Assembly: GCA_937927725.1 (NCBI GenBank)
Contig: CALBSE010000045.1
Coordinates: 7,923 to 71,922, forward strand
Direction: 5' to 3'
Source of the DNA: an uncultured Actinomycetes bacterium
GTDB lineage: Bacteria > Actinomycetota > Acidimicrobiia > Acidimicrobiales > Acidimicrobilacustridaceae
DNA: 64,000 bases
This document shows positions 52,130 through 62,133 of this stretch, piece after piece. The notes under the pieces were generated by a model. The model did no database searches and was not told the origin of the DNA. It worked only from the letters and a program-made list of their open reading frames with translations. Position 1 is the stretch's first letter; the number at the start of each line of letters is the position of its first letter. Position numbers and translations under genes: made by a program.

Positions 52130-53389
52130 TTACCCCCGGATTTGGCCCTGCCCGCGCACGACGAACTTGGCAGTCGTGAGTTCGCGAAGCCCCATTGGTC
52201 CTCGGGCATGAAGTTTCTGGGTTGAAATGCCAATTTCGGCGCCGAATCCAAATTCTTCACCGTCGACGAACCGTGTGGAGGCGTTGACGAGAACGGCTGC
52301 AGCATCAACTTCGTTGGTAAACCGATCAGCCGCTTCGAGAGATCGCGTGATGATGGCTTCGGAGTGACCAGAACTATTTCGAGCGATGTGATTGATCGCG
52401 TCGTCGATGGTCTCAACGACGCCAACCGCCAACGTGAGGTCAAGAAACTCGGTGGACCAGTCGTCGTCGGTAGCGGGCACCGCACCTGGAAGGAGTTCGA
52501 GTGCGTGATGGTCGGCACGGAGTTCGACACCATCGAGAGCGGCTGCTGCTCGAGGAAGAAATTCGCCGGCAACAGAACGGTGAACCAGCAGAGTCTCTGC
52601 AGCGTTGCAGACCGACGGTCGTTGCGTCTTCGCGTTCACGATGATCTTGATCGCCATATCGAGATCAGCATCGGCGTCGACATACACGTGGCAATTGCCG
52701 TCACCATCGATGACGTAAGGAACCGTTGCATTTTCAAGGATGGAAGCAATAAGCGACGGCCCACCGCGAGGAATGAGACAATCGATGGTGTCACGCTGGC
52801 GCATGAACTCGACTGCTGCCTCACGAGAGGTATCGGCGACAAGAATCACCGAATCGGCGGGCAGTGACGCGCCCTCAATAGCAGTGCGCAAAATCGATTC
52901 GATCGCGATATTGGAGTCGATCGCACCCGATGATCCACGAAGGAATGCTGCATTCCCCGACTTCAAGCACAGACCGGCAGCATCAGAAGTCACGTTTGGC
53001 CTGTTTTCATAAATGATGGCGATGACGCCGAGGGGCACGCGTACTCGCGAGATACGCAATCCATTTGGGCGCACCCAGCCGTCGAGAACTTCACCGACAG
53101 GATCTGCCAGAGACGCGACCTGACGGAGCCCACCCGCCATAGAGCCGATGCGCTTCTCGTCGAGACGCAAACGATCAACCACGGTGGGGCTTACGCCATC
53201 GGTTTCGGCCCTGGAGACATCGACTGCGTTTGCCGCAAGGATCTTGTCGGCAGAACTCACGAGAAGATCGGCGGCAGCCATGAGCGCGTCGTTCTTCTGC
53301 GCTGAAGAGGCTGTCGCAAGGATTCGCGACGCCGCCTTTGAACGACGTCCGAGTTCGGGTACAGGTGTCGTGGCGTCATGCACAGTCAT
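52130..53389 (-). CDS. proA: gamma-glutamyl phosphate reductase
   Basis: 419 residues. The family blocks VPLGVIAIIYENRPNVTSDA (seen in part), LKSGNAAFLRGSSGAI and CNAAETLLVH (catalytic Cys) identify ProA. It reduces glutamyl-5-phosphate in proline synthesis, taking the product of ProB encoded at 55.1-56.2 kb. It is separated from proB by murJ on the other strand. Confidence 0.97.
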   Translation of the reverse strand: MTVHDATTPVPELGRRSKAASRILATASSAQKNDALMAAADLLVSSADKILAANAVDVSRAETDGVSPTVVDRLRLDEKRIGSMAGGLRQVASLADPVGEVLDGWVRPNGLRISRVRVPLGVIAIIYENRPNVTSDAAGLCLKSGNAAFLRGSSGAIDSNIAIESILRTAIEGASLPADSVILVADTSREAAVEFMRQRDTIDCLIPRGGPSLIASILENATVPYVIDGDGNCHVYVDADADLDMAIKIIVNAKTQRPSVCNAAETLLVHRSVAGEFLPRAAAALDGVELRADHHALELLPGAVPATDDDWSTEFLDLTLAVGVVETIDDAINHIARNSSGHSEAIITRSLEAADRFTNEVDAAAVLVNASTRFVDGEEFGFGAEIGISTQKLHARGPMGLRELTTAKFVVRGQGQIRG

Positions 53390-53471
53390 AAGGGGGAAAG
53401 GCTAGTCGGCGCCACTGGAGCCCCACCGGCCTCACAATCGCCGCGGCATGCGCCAAGTAGCGTGAGACCTG

Positions 53472-55061
53472 ATGAGCAACTCCGGTGAGGACACGACCTC
53501 TCAGAGGACACATCACCTCGTCCGATCGAGCGCTGTCGTCGCTGTGGGCACCGGGTTGAGCCGGCTCACCGGCTTCCTTCGCGTTGGTGTCATGGCGTAT
53601 GCCATCGGAGCGACCGCGTTGGCCGAGGCATACAACCTGGCCAACAACACGCCCAACCTCCTTTATGACCTTGTTCTCGGAGGCATCCTTTCCGCCACCC
53701 TCGTCCCCGTCGTCGTCGCTCACACCGGTCGAGATGACAACCGGGGCATCGACGCACTCGCAACGGTCATCAGTGTTGTACTTGTCGTTGCAACAGTCAT
53801 GGGCATTGCGCTGGCCCCAGTCATCATTCACCTTTACAACCTTTCTTCGTCGCCGAGCGAGGCATCGACGCAAGCGGCTGTCGCGGTTCCGTTGTTGATG
53901 TTGTTTGCTCCACAAATACTTTTCTACGGCTTGACCAGCCTCGGAACATCACTGCTCAACGCTCGTCGTTCGTTTGCCGTTCCCGCCTTTGCACCCGTTC
54001 TTAACAACATCGTGGTTATCTGCCTGTTTCTCGCACTCCCCCATCTCGCAACAGGTAATGCGCTCACCTTCGAACAGGTTCGTCACGACACCGCCCTTCT
54101 TCTCGTGCTCGGCCTCGGAACAACTGCGGGTCTCGCGGCGATGACCTTGGTTCTTTGGCCAGCGATGCGCAGTGCGGGAATCCGCCTGCACTGGAACTTT
54201 GATCTCCGAGATCCCGCGGTTCGTGAGGTCGGACGGTTGTCGGGATGGACCTTTGGTTACGTGGTTTCCAACCTCATTGCGTATGGCGTCATTCAAACGT
54301 TGGCCAATGGGGTCAATGGCGTTTCCATCTACGCCTACGCGTGGCTGTTCTTTCAACTTCCCTACGGGCTTTGGACCGTTTCGGTCATGACCGCCTACAC
54401 CCCGGAACTTTCCGCTCTGCACGCCGCCGCGAATATCGAAGGACTCAGGAATCGCTTTGGAACTGGACTTCGTCTCGTCCTCGTGATCGCCCTACCGGCA
54501 ACAATCGGGATGATCCTGCTCTCCGGCCCGATTGTGCGCCTCGTGCTCGCCCACGGAGAGTTCACTTCGGCGAATGCAGAAACAACTGCGCACACGCTTA
54601 TTGCCTTTCTCTGTGGTCTCCCCGCGTTCTCGCTTTTCCTCTACGCGATGCGTGGGTTTTATGCGCAGCGCGACACTCGACTTCCGTTCTATACAAATGC
54701 GGCGGAGACGGTTCTGGGTCTCGTCATTGCCTTCCTCGTCGTCGATCATTTCGGCGTCGTTGGACTTGGTGCCAGCGGTTCGATCGCCTACTCCGTCTTC
54801 GCAGTCATCGCGCTTGCACTCTTACACCGGCGAATCGGACGCTTCTTGGATCCAAACACCTTGATCACGATCTCAAAACTTGTTGTTGCATCCGTCGTCA
54901 TGGGCGTTGCAGTGTGGTACCTCATTGCTGCGACGTCATTGAGCGATCTCGTCACGGTAATCGGGGCTGGCGTCATCGGCGTTGCGATCTATGCAGCAAT
55001 GCTGATTGCATTGCGTGTCGACGAGGCCAAATCGGTAGTGAACCGTCTGATTCGACGCTAA
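53472..55061 (+). CDS. murJ: lipid II flippase MurJ (MviN family)
   Basis: 529 residues with about 14 hydrophobic helices. The N-terminus TGLSRLTGFLRVGVMAYAIG and LYDLVLGGILSATLVPVVV are characteristic of MurJ, which flips lipid II across the membrane. In actinobacteria MurJ homologues often have a long cytoplasmic tail; none is present here. Ends 4 bases into the convergent proB stop region. Confidence 0.93.
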   Translation: MSNSGEDTTSQRTHHLVRSSAVVAVGTGLSRLTGFLRVGVMAYAIGATALAEAYNLANNTPNLLYDLVLGGILSATLVPVVVAHTGRDDNRGIDALATVISVVLVVATVMGIALAPVIIHLYNLSSSPSEASTQAAVAVPLLMLFAPQILFYGLTSLGTSLLNARRSFAVPAFAPVLNNIVVICLFLALPHLATGNALTFEQVRHDTALLLVLGLGTTAGLAAMTLVLWPAMRSAGIRLHWNFDLRDPAVREVGRLSGWTFGYVVSNLIAYGVIQTLANGVNGVSIYAYAWLFFQLPYGLWTVSVMTAYTPELSALHAAANIEGLRNRFGTGLRLVLVIALPATIGMILLSGPIVRLVLAHGEFTSANAETTAHTLIAFLCGLPAFSLFLYAMRGFYAQRDTRLPFYTNAAETVLGLVIAFLVVDHFGVVGLGASGSIAYSVFAVIALALLHRRIGRFLDPNTLITISKLVVASVVMGVAVWYLIAATSLSDLVTVIGAGVIGVAIYAAMLIALRVDEAKSVVNRLIRR

Positions 55062-56155
55062 GGGAGAATCACAAGGTCGTCGGCATGGACGACCTGTGCG
55101 GGCACTTCAACGGGCAGTTCTGACCTCGAGTGCCCTGAGGCATCAGCAAGAGTTGTCGAACTCATTCGCACGAGACCCTTGGCGAAAACCTCACCAGACT
55201 CATCGGCGATTTCGACTGCATCGTCAATGTCGAACTCACCAGTCACGCCAACGACGCCGGCGGCCAGCAACGAAGTTCCCCCACGTTCGAGGGCCTTTCG
55301 AGCACCTGCGTCGACAGACACAAGACCTGAAGAGCGCACAGCAAAAGCGATCCAAAGCTTTCGGGCCGGAAGATCGCGCTCATGCGCAGCAACCGTGGTA
55401 CCGACGCCAGCAACGCCGTTAATGGCGTCGAGAAGAACGTCGTCACGGTGCGCAGCAGCGATCACGGTGCGAACGCCTGACCAAGCTGCGATCTTTGCGG
55501 CCGAAACTTTTGAGGCCATTCCGCCGCTGCCACCAGGAGTTCCCGGTCCACCGGCAATGTCATCGAGTTGCTGATCAAACTCGACGATCTCCTCGATGAG
55601 TGAAGCGTTGGGATCGACCCGCGGGTCTGCAGAAAGCAAACCTGACGTGTCGGTGAGCAACACCAAGTGTTCAGCGCCGACAAGATGCGACACCAACGCT
55701 GCGAGACGATCGTTGTCGCCGAAGCGAATCTCGTCATCGGCGACAGCATCGTTTTCATTCACGATGGGAATGACGCCGAGTTCAAGCAAGCGCGTCAGTG
55801 TGCCCCGCGCTTGCAGGTATTGGCGACGATCGACGAAATCGAGCGGGGCAAGCAAAACCTGACCACCGACGAGCGAATGTCGGTCCAGTTCTTCCGAATA
55901 CACACCCATAAGTCGCGACTGCCCGACAGCGGAAACCGCCTGCAAGGTTTGCGCGTCTCGAGGACGCTTCTCACCTCCGAGACCAAGCGCCGGCAACCCC
56001 GCCCCGATTGCACCTGAAGTGACAATGACGACCTGATGGCCTGAAGCGCGAGCCGCTGCTACCTCGCGACAAAGCTTGACGATCGCGTCGCGCCGAATAA
56101 TGCCTTCTGAATCGGTGAGTGATGAGGTGCCAATCTTTACGACAACGACCATCAC
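55058..56155 (-). CDS. proB: glutamate 5-kinase
   Basis: 365 residues from a GTG (an ATG is at codon 2). Kinase motifs: VVVKIGTSSLTD, VIVTSGAIGAGLPALGL, IPIVNENDAVADDEIRFGDN and GTPGGSGGMASKVSAA. The C-terminal ~75 residues form a PUA domain. It makes glutamyl-5-phosphate for ProA and is usually feedback-inhibited by proline. Start overlaps the obg stop by 4 bases. Confidence 0.97.
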   Translation of the reverse strand: MMVVVVKIGTSSLTDSEGIIRRDAIVKLCREVAAARASGHQVVIVTSGAIGAGLPALGLGGEKRPRDAQTLQAVSAVGQSRLMGVYSEELDRHSLVGGQVLLAPLDFVDRRQYLQARGTLTRLLELGVIPIVNENDAVADDEIRFGDNDRLAALVSHLVGAEHLVLLTDTSGLLSADPRVDPNASLIEEIVEFDQQLDDIAGGPGTPGGSGGMASKVSAAKIAAWSGVRTVIAAAHRDDVLLDAINGVAGVGTTVAAHERDLPARKLWIAFAVRSSGLVSVDAGARKALERGGTSLLAAGVVGVTGEFDIDDAVEIADESGEVFAKGLVRMSSTTLADASGHSRSELPVEVPAQVVHADDLVILP

Positions 56156-57444
56156 TCCTCCTCGTAGTCGAAGGTAAGCGATCCGATACGCACAGTGTCG
56201 CCTTCGGTGGCGCCAGCACGCGCGAGTGCCTTGTCGACTCCGATCTTCTTCAGTCGTGAATGCGCAAAGTCGAGGGCTTCGAGATTGGTGAGATCGGAGA
56301 GCGCAACTGCTCGTTCAGCAGCGCGACCGATGACGCGATAGGCGCCGTCATCCTCACGCTCGATACGGATGCCCTCGGCGATGGGTCGATGCACAACGAA
56401 TCCGTCGAGCTCGGGCTCCACCGAACGCGCACCACGAACCTCTTCGGCCATCCGGCCAATGAGCCGAGGCAGACCGGCGCCCGTGATAGCGGAAATCGAA
56501 AGGTCGAGCTCAAGGCCATCGTCAGTAACGAGCGGTTTGCCGGTTTCGGCAATTGCGAGCGCACCAGGTACGAGATCGGCGCGAGATCCGATGATGAGTC
56601 GCGGCCGCTCAAGCAATTCGGGCCGGTAGGCCTCGAGTTCGGCGAGAAGAATTGCTGCCTGCTCGGACGGGGTTTCCATTGTCATTCCGTCGAGACCTCC
56701 AGCGAGGTCCACCATCAGAACAAGTACCCGAGCGCGCTCGACATGACGAAGGAACCGGTGACCGAGGCCGCGACCATCGGAAGCGCCCTCAATCAAACCA
56801 GGGAGGTCGGCAACGACATATTCAAAATTGTCTTCCACGCGGACAACGCCGAGATTGGGCTCAAGCGTGGTGAACGGGTAGTCGGCAATCTTTGGTTTCG
56901 CCGCAGATATACGAGAGATAAGCGTGGACTTACCCACACTTGGGAAGCCGACGAGGGCCACATCGGCCATCAGTTTCAGTTCGAGATTGAGCCACTGTTC
57001 CTCGCCGACTTCGCCTTGTTCCGCGAATGACGGAGCACGACGGATATTCGAGAGGAAACGGGCATTTCCTTTGCCACCGCGACCACCTGCAGCTGCCATC
57101 CAGCGGTCACCTTGGTGAACGAGGTCGGCCAGCATCGTTCCTTCAAGGTCGTGGACAACGGTGCCCTCGGGGACATAGACGATCAGGTCGTCGGCACCGG
57201 CACCATGCATCTTCTTACCTTGACCGTGCACACCGTTCTGCGCCCGCCGATGAGGATGGTCCTTAAAGGCAAGAAGCGAGGAGATATTGCGGTCGGCGAC
57301 AAGCCAGACATCGCCACCTCGGCCACCGTCGCCGCCGTCTGGTCCACCCTTGGCCACATGAGCTTCACGACGGAACGCAACGCAGCCGGCGCCGCCGTCT
57401 CCGCCTTTGACATTAAGTTGGCATTCATCGATGAACCCGGACAC
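56152..57444 (-). CDS. obg: GTPase Obg
   Basis: 430 residues from the GTG at 57444 (SGFIDECQLNVKGGDGG). The Gly-rich OBG fold (RREAHVAKGGPDGGDGGRGG) precedes the GTPase domain with GFPSVGKSTLISRI and DLPGLIEGASDGRGLGH. A C-terminal OCT-like domain (~80 residues) follows. Obg acts in 50S assembly and stress response. It is divergent from dgt and overlaps proB. Confidence 0.97.
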   Translation of the reverse strand: MSGFIDECQLNVKGGDGGAGCVAFRREAHVAKGGPDGGDGGRGGDVWLVADRNISSLLAFKDHPHRRAQNGVHGQGKKMHGAGADDLIVYVPEGTVVHDLEGTMLADLVHQGDRWMAAAGGRGGKGNARFLSNIRRAPSFAEQGEVGEEQWLNLELKLMADVALVGFPSVGKSTLISRISAAKPKIADYPFTTLEPNLGVVRVEDNFEYVVADLPGLIEGASDGRGLGHRFLRHVERARVLVLMVDLAGGLDGMTMETPSEQAAILLAELEAYRPELLERPRLIIGSRADLVPGALAIAETGKPLVTDDGLELDLSISAITGAGLPRLIGRMAEEVRGARSVEPELDGFVVHRPIAEGIRIEREDDGAYRVIGRAAERAVALSDLTNLEALDFAHSRLKKIGVDKALARAGATEGDTVRIGSLTFDYEEE

Positions 57445-57531
57445 AACCGAAGAGCCTACGGGCTTTGGGGGTGGTGTCCGCCGATAGATATCGAAGATCA
57501 CCGTTCTGTCTCAGCCATGAGGCAGGATTCG

Positions 57532-58686
57532 ATGATGGAAGAGCAGTCCCCCGCCCCTCCCACTCCAGGCACCGGAGATCCCACCCAGCGTCAGCAGGAG
57601 TGGGTGGCAACCATGCACGGGTCAATGACTTCCGACAACCTCGTACTCGCTCATCGCAATTCGCCGCCGCCTCTCATCTCCGCCCATACGGTGCTCCGGT
57701 CAGAGCGTGAATCACGTTCTTCCGAACTGTTGGCCCCAGGAGCGACCCAAGCCGTTGGCGGTGGCAATCGTCTGGTTGCCGAAGAACCCGACGAGTATCG
57801 GACCTGTTTCGAGCGAGACCGAGACAGAATCCTCCATTCTCCGGCATTTCGTCGTCTTGCCGGAAAGACCCAAGTCTTCGTCTTCCCCGACGATCACCAG
57901 CGCACACGCCTTACACACGCTCTCGAGGTCGCTCAGGTGGCAACGGCGATCTCCCGGGCCCTCGGACTCAACGTCGCGCTCACCGAAGCCATTGCTCTCG
58001 GTCACGACTGCGGGCACGGTCCTGGAGGTCACGCAAGCGAAGACGCCTTCGATGCATTCATCCCCGGCGGCTACCACCACGCGGTTTGGGGCGCCGATGT
58101 CGTTCTTCAACCGCTCAATCTTTGCGTCGAGACCCTCGACGGCATTCGGAATCATTCGTGGTCTCGACCCACTCCGATGACGCCAGAGGGTGTCGTCGTG
58201 AGTTGGGCCGATCGTTGCGCCTACAGCTCACATGATCTCGAAGACGCAACGAGTGCCGGCATCGTCCATCTCTCGCAATTACCTTCCGAAGTTACCGATG
58301 TTCTCGGTCGAACTCGCCGCGAGCAACTCCACGCTCTCATCGTTGCCGTTATCGACTGCGCGAGCTCCACTGGTGTCATTGGCATGGACTCAACGAATGC
58401 GTCCGCACTTTCGGCACTTCGATCGTTCAACTACGAGTTCATCTACAACCGCCCCGATTCAATCGCTCAGGGACGTGCCGTCATCGACGTGCTCACGGCG
58501 TTAGTCGAGCACTTCATTGCCCATCCTGACGCACTCCCATCAACCAGCAACACCCACTCTGATCCAATCTCCGCCGCAGTCGCGTATGTGGCGGGCATGA
58601 CCGACCGCTTTGCGTTCGACACCGCAGAACGCCTTCTGGATTGGCCTGCCGACCGTCGCCCCTTGGGTATCGATGCTCACGGCTGA
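57532..58686 (+). CDS. dgt: dGTP triphosphohydrolase-like HD protein
   Basis: 384 residues from the ATG at 57532, preceded by GAGGCAGGA; an ATG at 57517 is possible. The frame open back to 57112 is a shadow of obg. HD-domain features: DRILHSPAFRRLAGKTQVF, RTRLTHALEVAQVA, LGHDCGHGPGGHASEDAF, and VVSWADRCAYSSHDLEDA. Such enzymes hydrolyse dNTPs to nucleosides and tripolyphosphate. The N-terminal ~60 residues are poorly conserved. Confidence 0.9.
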   Translation: MMEEQSPAPPTPGTGDPTQRQQEWVATMHGSMTSDNLVLAHRNSPPPLISAHTVLRSERESRSSELLAPGATQAVGGGNRLVAEEPDEYRTCFERDRDRILHSPAFRRLAGKTQVFVFPDDHQRTRLTHALEVAQVATAISRALGLNVALTEAIALGHDCGHGPGGHASEDAFDAFIPGGYHHAVWGADVVLQPLNLCVETLDGIRNHSWSRPTPMTPEGVVVSWADRCAYSSHDLEDATSAGIVHLSQLPSEVTDVLGRTRREQLHALIVAVIDCASSTGVIGMDSTNASALSALRSFNYEFIYNRPDSIAQGRAVIDVLTALVEHFIAHPDALPSTSNTHSDPISAAVAYVAGMTDRFAFDTAERLLDWPADRRPLGIDAHG

Positions 58687-58693
58687 AAACGAC

Positions 58694-58719
58694 GAAAGCG
58701 GACCGTACGGTCCGCTTTC
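58694..58719. terminator. bidirectional terminator between dgt and rpmA
   Basis: A perfect 26-bp palindrome; the arms GAAAGCGGACC and GGTCCGCTTTC flank GTAC. It lies 7 bases after the dgt stop and 23 before the rpmA stop, so it can end both convergent genes. Confidence 0.85.
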
Positions 58720-58742
58720 AATCAGATTCTTGGCTGAACCGC

Positions 58743-58994
58743 TCAGACGGGAATGACATCAACAAGTTTGCGGCCCTTGCGGGATCCGAACTTGACGGTT
58801 CCTTCGGTGAGAGCAAACAGCGTGTCGTCTCCGCCACGGCCAACATTCTCGCCCGGATGAATACGAGTGCCGCGCTGCCGCACGATGATGGTTCCTGAAT
58901 GGACTTCCTGACCGTCGAAGCGCTTCACGCCAAGACGCTTGCTCTGGGAGTCGCGGCCGTTGCGGGTTGAACCGCCACCTTTAGTCTTTGACAT
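58743..58994 (-). CDS. rpmA: 50S ribosomal protein L27
   Basis: 83 residues. MSKTKGGGSTRNGRDSQSKR and the RQRGTRIHPGENVGRGGDD block identify L27, whose N-terminus reaches the peptidyl transferase centre. There is no N-terminal prepeptide of the Firmicutes type. It follows rplU by 3 bases. Confidence 0.97.
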   Translation of the reverse strand: MSKTKGGGSTRNGRDSQSKRLGVKRFDGQEVHSGTIIVRQRGTRIHPGENVGRGGDDTLFALTEGTVKFGSRKGRKLVDVIPV

Positions 58995-58997
58995 GGC

Positions 58998-59303
58998 TCA
59001 GCCCTTCTTGATGCCGGTGATCTCAATCGTCGCGTAGTGCTGACGATGGCCCCAACGACGACGTTCGTTGGCCTTGTTCTTGTAAGTGAAGCCGATGACC
59101 TTGGGACCCTTGGCCGCGCCAACAACCCGAGCGGAGACGCTGGCACCAGCCAGCTGCGCGGGAGTAGCGAGGACGGTGTCACCGTCGACAACGAGTACGG
59201 GAGTGAGGGTGACCTCGTCAGCCTCGCCGAGGCGTTCGACATCAAGTCGTTGGCCCTCTTCGACGCGGTACTGCTTGCCACCTGTCTGGATCACGGCATA
59301 CAT
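58998..59303 (-). CDS. rplU: 50S ribosomal protein L21
   Basis: 101 residues. MYAVIQTGGKQYRVEEGQR at the start and KVIGFTYKNKANERRRWGHR near the end are diagnostic. L21 binds 23S rRNA. It is followed by rpmA and preceded by rne, a frequent order in actinobacteria. Confidence 0.97.
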   Translation of the reverse strand: MYAVIQTGGKQYRVEEGQRLDVERLGEADEVTLTPVLVVDGDTVLATPAQLAGASVSARVVGAAKGPKVIGFTYKNKANERRRWGHRQHYATIEITGIKKG

Positions 59304-59370
59304 AGGGGTGCAACTCTAGCCCCAGGAACCCAGAGAACGAAACCCGGGCCCTATTGGGGCATCAGAGGCC

Positions 59371-61386
59371 TCAGACCAGAAGATCCGGGTCGATTTGGAC
59401 CCCGCGGCCTTCGCAGTCCGGACACTGAGTCGCGAAGGATTCGAGGAGTCCCTCGCCGATCCGTTTCCGGGTCATTTCGACGAGTCCCAATTCAGAAATA
59501 TCGAAGACCTGGGTGCGGGTCTTGTCTCGGGCAAGTGCATCGCGGAACACACGGACGACGTCGTCGCGGTTGCCCTTGATCTCCATGTCAATGAAGTCAA
59601 TGACGATGATTCCGCCGATGTCCCGCAATCGGAGTTGCTTGGCGATTTCGACTGCAGCTTCAAGGTTATTGCGGTAAACGGTTTCCTCGAGGCTCTTTGA
59701 ACCGACGTTCTTGCCCGTGTTCACATCGATGACCGTGAGAGCTTCGGTGTGTTCGATGATGAGCGAACCACCTGAAGGCAACCACACCTTGCGGTCGAGC
59801 GCCTTGTGAACCTGCTCGTGAACATGATGCCGTTCGAAAATCGACAGTGGTTCGGTGCCGCGGTCGTAGAACTCGATGCGATCGGCCAAGGCGGGCGAAA
59901 TACTCGAGACGTAATCGTGCACATCGTTGAAGAGCGCCCGATCATCGATAACGACGCTGCGGTAGTTGTCGTTGAATTCTTCTCGAATCACACGCACTGC
60001 CATATCGGGTTCGCGATATAGAAGCGCCGGCGCCTGCGTGGAATTGGCAAGAGCCTCAATCTGATCCCATTGTGAGAGAAGCCGTCGAACATCAGACGAA
60101 ATTTCCTCAGAGGTGACACCTTCGGCGGCCGTACGCACAATGACGCCATGCTGAGGCGGCTTCACCTTGTCGAGAATGTTGCGAAGACGCTTGCGTTCGC
60201 TGTCATCGAGACGCTTCGAAATTCCATACGTGGTCGAGTTCGGGATGAGCACGACGAAACGCCCAGGAAGTGAGACTTCTTGCGTGAGACGTGCACCCTT
60301 GTGAGCAATAGGGTTTTTCGTGACTTGGCAGATGATCGTTTGGCGTGGCTTAAGGATCTGCTCGATACGAGCATTTGATGCACCACCCTCAACATCTTCA
60401 GCGTCGAACTGAACATCGCCTCGATACAGCACCGCATTCTTGGGAGTTGCGATATCGACGAACGCCGCTTCCATACCTGGAAGAACGTTCTGCACCTTTC
60501 CCAGATAGATGTTTCCGTGAATCTGGGCGACGTCATCAGCCGGACGCGAGACGTAATGCTCGATGAGGTTGCGCCCTTCGAGCACGGCAATCTGCGTTGC
60601 CTCGGGCCGAACGCTGACGGCCATCATGTACCGACCGACAGGGCGACCCTTGCGTTCGCGCCCCTTACGCCTTTCGAGGGTCTCGTCATCGAGATCTGGA
60701 CCATCCCCGCCAAGGATGGCTTCAACCGGGCGAGGAGTTCCGCTCTTCTTCTGTTGCTGACCCTTGGGCTGATTCTGCTGGCCCGACTGGCCCTGCTGAG
60801 CAGGCTGACCTTGCTGTGTGTTCTGGCCCTGCTGCTGACCACCACCGCCGCCTCCTCGACCGCGGCCGCCTCGACGTCGGCGATTGCCACTGCGGGCTTG
60901 TCCGCCCCCCTGGCCCTCGGCCTTGGGCTCGTCGGAGACTTCCGTTGCGTCAGCCGCCGGTGCCGGGCGACTATCGCCGATCTGAGGCTTCTTCACGAGA
61001 GCCTCCTCGGCTGCTGCAGGAGTGCGTGGTCGGTCCTGGGAGGTGCGCTTCGGCATCTCATCGGGCTGGCGATCAAGATCGGGCGTGCCGGTCTCGTCAC
61101 TGTCCTCACTGGCGGACGCGTTGGCGCCTCCGCCTTGGCCGCCACCTGAACGATTGCGATTGCGCCCACCACGAGAACCGCGTCGACGGCGCGGACGATT
61201 GGCTCCTTCACCGGTGCTCCCGCCCTCAGCGGACGCGGAAGTACCCGCTTCAGCCGAAGCCGGAGACTGTGGTGCTGAAATTGGTGACGATGCCGTTTCA
61301 GATGCTGCAGCAGGTGCAGAATCGCGTTGCGGACGTGATTGGTGGTTCGGCGTTGAGTCGCCGGGGTCGACCGTTGGGTCGGACAT
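59371..61386 (-). CDS. rne: ribonuclease E/G family protein
   Basis: 671 residues. A disordered N-terminal extension (~230 residues, rich in Ala, Gly, Gln and Arg) precedes an S1 domain (GNIYLGKVQNVLPGMEAAFV in part) and the catalytic region with LPSGGSLIIEHTEALTVIDV in part and IIVIDFIDM. The zinc-link CPDCEGRG is near the C-terminus. RNase E/G starts mRNA decay and rRNA processing. Actinobacterial enzymes carry the scaffold at the N-terminus, as here. Confidence 0.94.
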   Translation of the reverse strand: MSDPTVDPGDSTPNHQSRPQRDSAPAAASETASSPISAPQSPASAEAGTSASAEGGSTGEGANRPRRRRGSRGGRNRNRSGGGQGGGANASASEDSDETGTPDLDRQPDEMPKRTSQDRPRTPAAAEEALVKKPQIGDSRPAPAADATEVSDEPKAEGQGGGQARSGNRRRRGGRGRGGGGGGQQQGQNTQQGQPAQQGQSGQQNQPKGQQQKKSGTPRPVEAILGGDGPDLDDETLERRKGRERKGRPVGRYMMAVSVRPEATQIAVLEGRNLIEHYVSRPADDVAQIHGNIYLGKVQNVLPGMEAAFVDIATPKNAVLYRGDVQFDAEDVEGGASNARIEQILKPRQTIICQVTKNPIAHKGARLTQEVSLPGRFVVLIPNSTTYGISKRLDDSERKRLRNILDKVKPPQHGVIVRTAAEGVTSEEISSDVRRLLSQWDQIEALANSTQAPALLYREPDMAVRVIREEFNDNYRSVVIDDRALFNDVHDYVSSISPALADRIEFYDRGTEPLSIFERHHVHEQVHKALDRKVWLPSGGSLIIEHTEALTVIDVNTGKNVGSKSLEETVYRNNLEAAVEIAKQLRLRDIGGIIVIDFIDMEIKGNRDDVVRVFRDALARDKTRTQVFDISELGLVEMTRKRIGEGLLESFATQCPDCEGRGVQIDPDLLV

Positions 61387-61401
61387 GGTTTCGTTCCCTT
61401 C

Positions 61402-62133
61402 TCATCGCGCGCCCACCTCGGCGGGTGCGCGTGACGTCGCGTGGGCCGGGATCGGTTCCCGTCTCGCGCCGTCAGTGATGATCCATTGATGTGTCCTACA
61501 GACGCGCCCCTCGTTGCGAGGCGGGTCGAACGCGGCCAGAAGTTCTGAAGGCCGCACGGAGCGGGGCTGAGTTGCCAGCTCGGCTTCGAGTACTGCCCCT
61601 TGTTCAGGAGCGTCGGGAGGTGTTGCGCCAACAACCCGGAGGCTGATGATGCCCGGACGAATGTCGTCGGATACTTCCTTGCCCTTTCGCTCTCGGGTAA
61701 CCGGAAGCGTTGTGGCATCGAGCATGGTTTGAACGTTGGACTCGAGCTCCTCCGGCGAAACGCCAGGGATTTCGATGAGCCAGGTACAGACCGTAACTGC
61801 CTCTTGGAGAGACAGTTCAGAGCGTTCGATGATCGAGACTGTCTCGACATCGACTCCCGGTGGGAGGAACGGCGTGAGCCGCTCGGGCAATGCCCCAAGA
61901 TCGAGTACTGAACCCTCGGGTTCCGTCAGATCGATATCGAGGTACTCCCCCAGCGACTCATGGCCGGTGGAAAGCGCCAATCCAAAATGCATTTTCGGAC
62001 GGGGTGAAAAGCCTTCGGTAATAGCCACAGGAAGTTCAGCGCGACGAAGCGCACGTTCCCAGCAACGGGCCATGTCTCGGTGACTGGAGAACCGGATTTT
62101 TCCGGTCTTGGAAAAACGAATGCGGATCCGCAT
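61402..62133 (-). CDS. TIGR03936 family (DUF2344) protein
   Basis: 243 residues from the ATG at 62133 (MRIRIRFSKTGKIRFSSHRD). DMARCWERALRRAELPVAIT and TEGFSPRPKMHFGLALSTG match DUF2344. The family is nearly always next to or fused with the radical-SAM protein encoded immediately upstream. Its start shares one base with that stop. The function is not established; a tRNA or rRNA role has been suggested from its linkage with rne and ribosomal genes. Confidence 0.85.
   Translation of the reverse strand: MRIRIRFSKTGKIRFSSHRDMARCWERALRRAELPVAITEGFSPRPKMHFGLALSTGHESLGEYLDIDLTEPEGSVLDLGALPERLTPFLPPGVDVETVSIIERSELSLQEAVTVCTWLIEIPGVSPEELESNVQTMLDATTLPVTRERKGKEVSDDIRPGIISLRVVGATPPDAPEQGAVLEAELATQPRSVRPSELLAAFDPPRNEGRVCRTHQWIITDGARREPIPAHATSRAPAEVGAR

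Noticed and set aside
57112..57531. Long N-terminal extension of dgt
   Set aside because: Lies antisense to the obg start; the HD protein's conserved part and a ribosome-site match fit a start at 57532.
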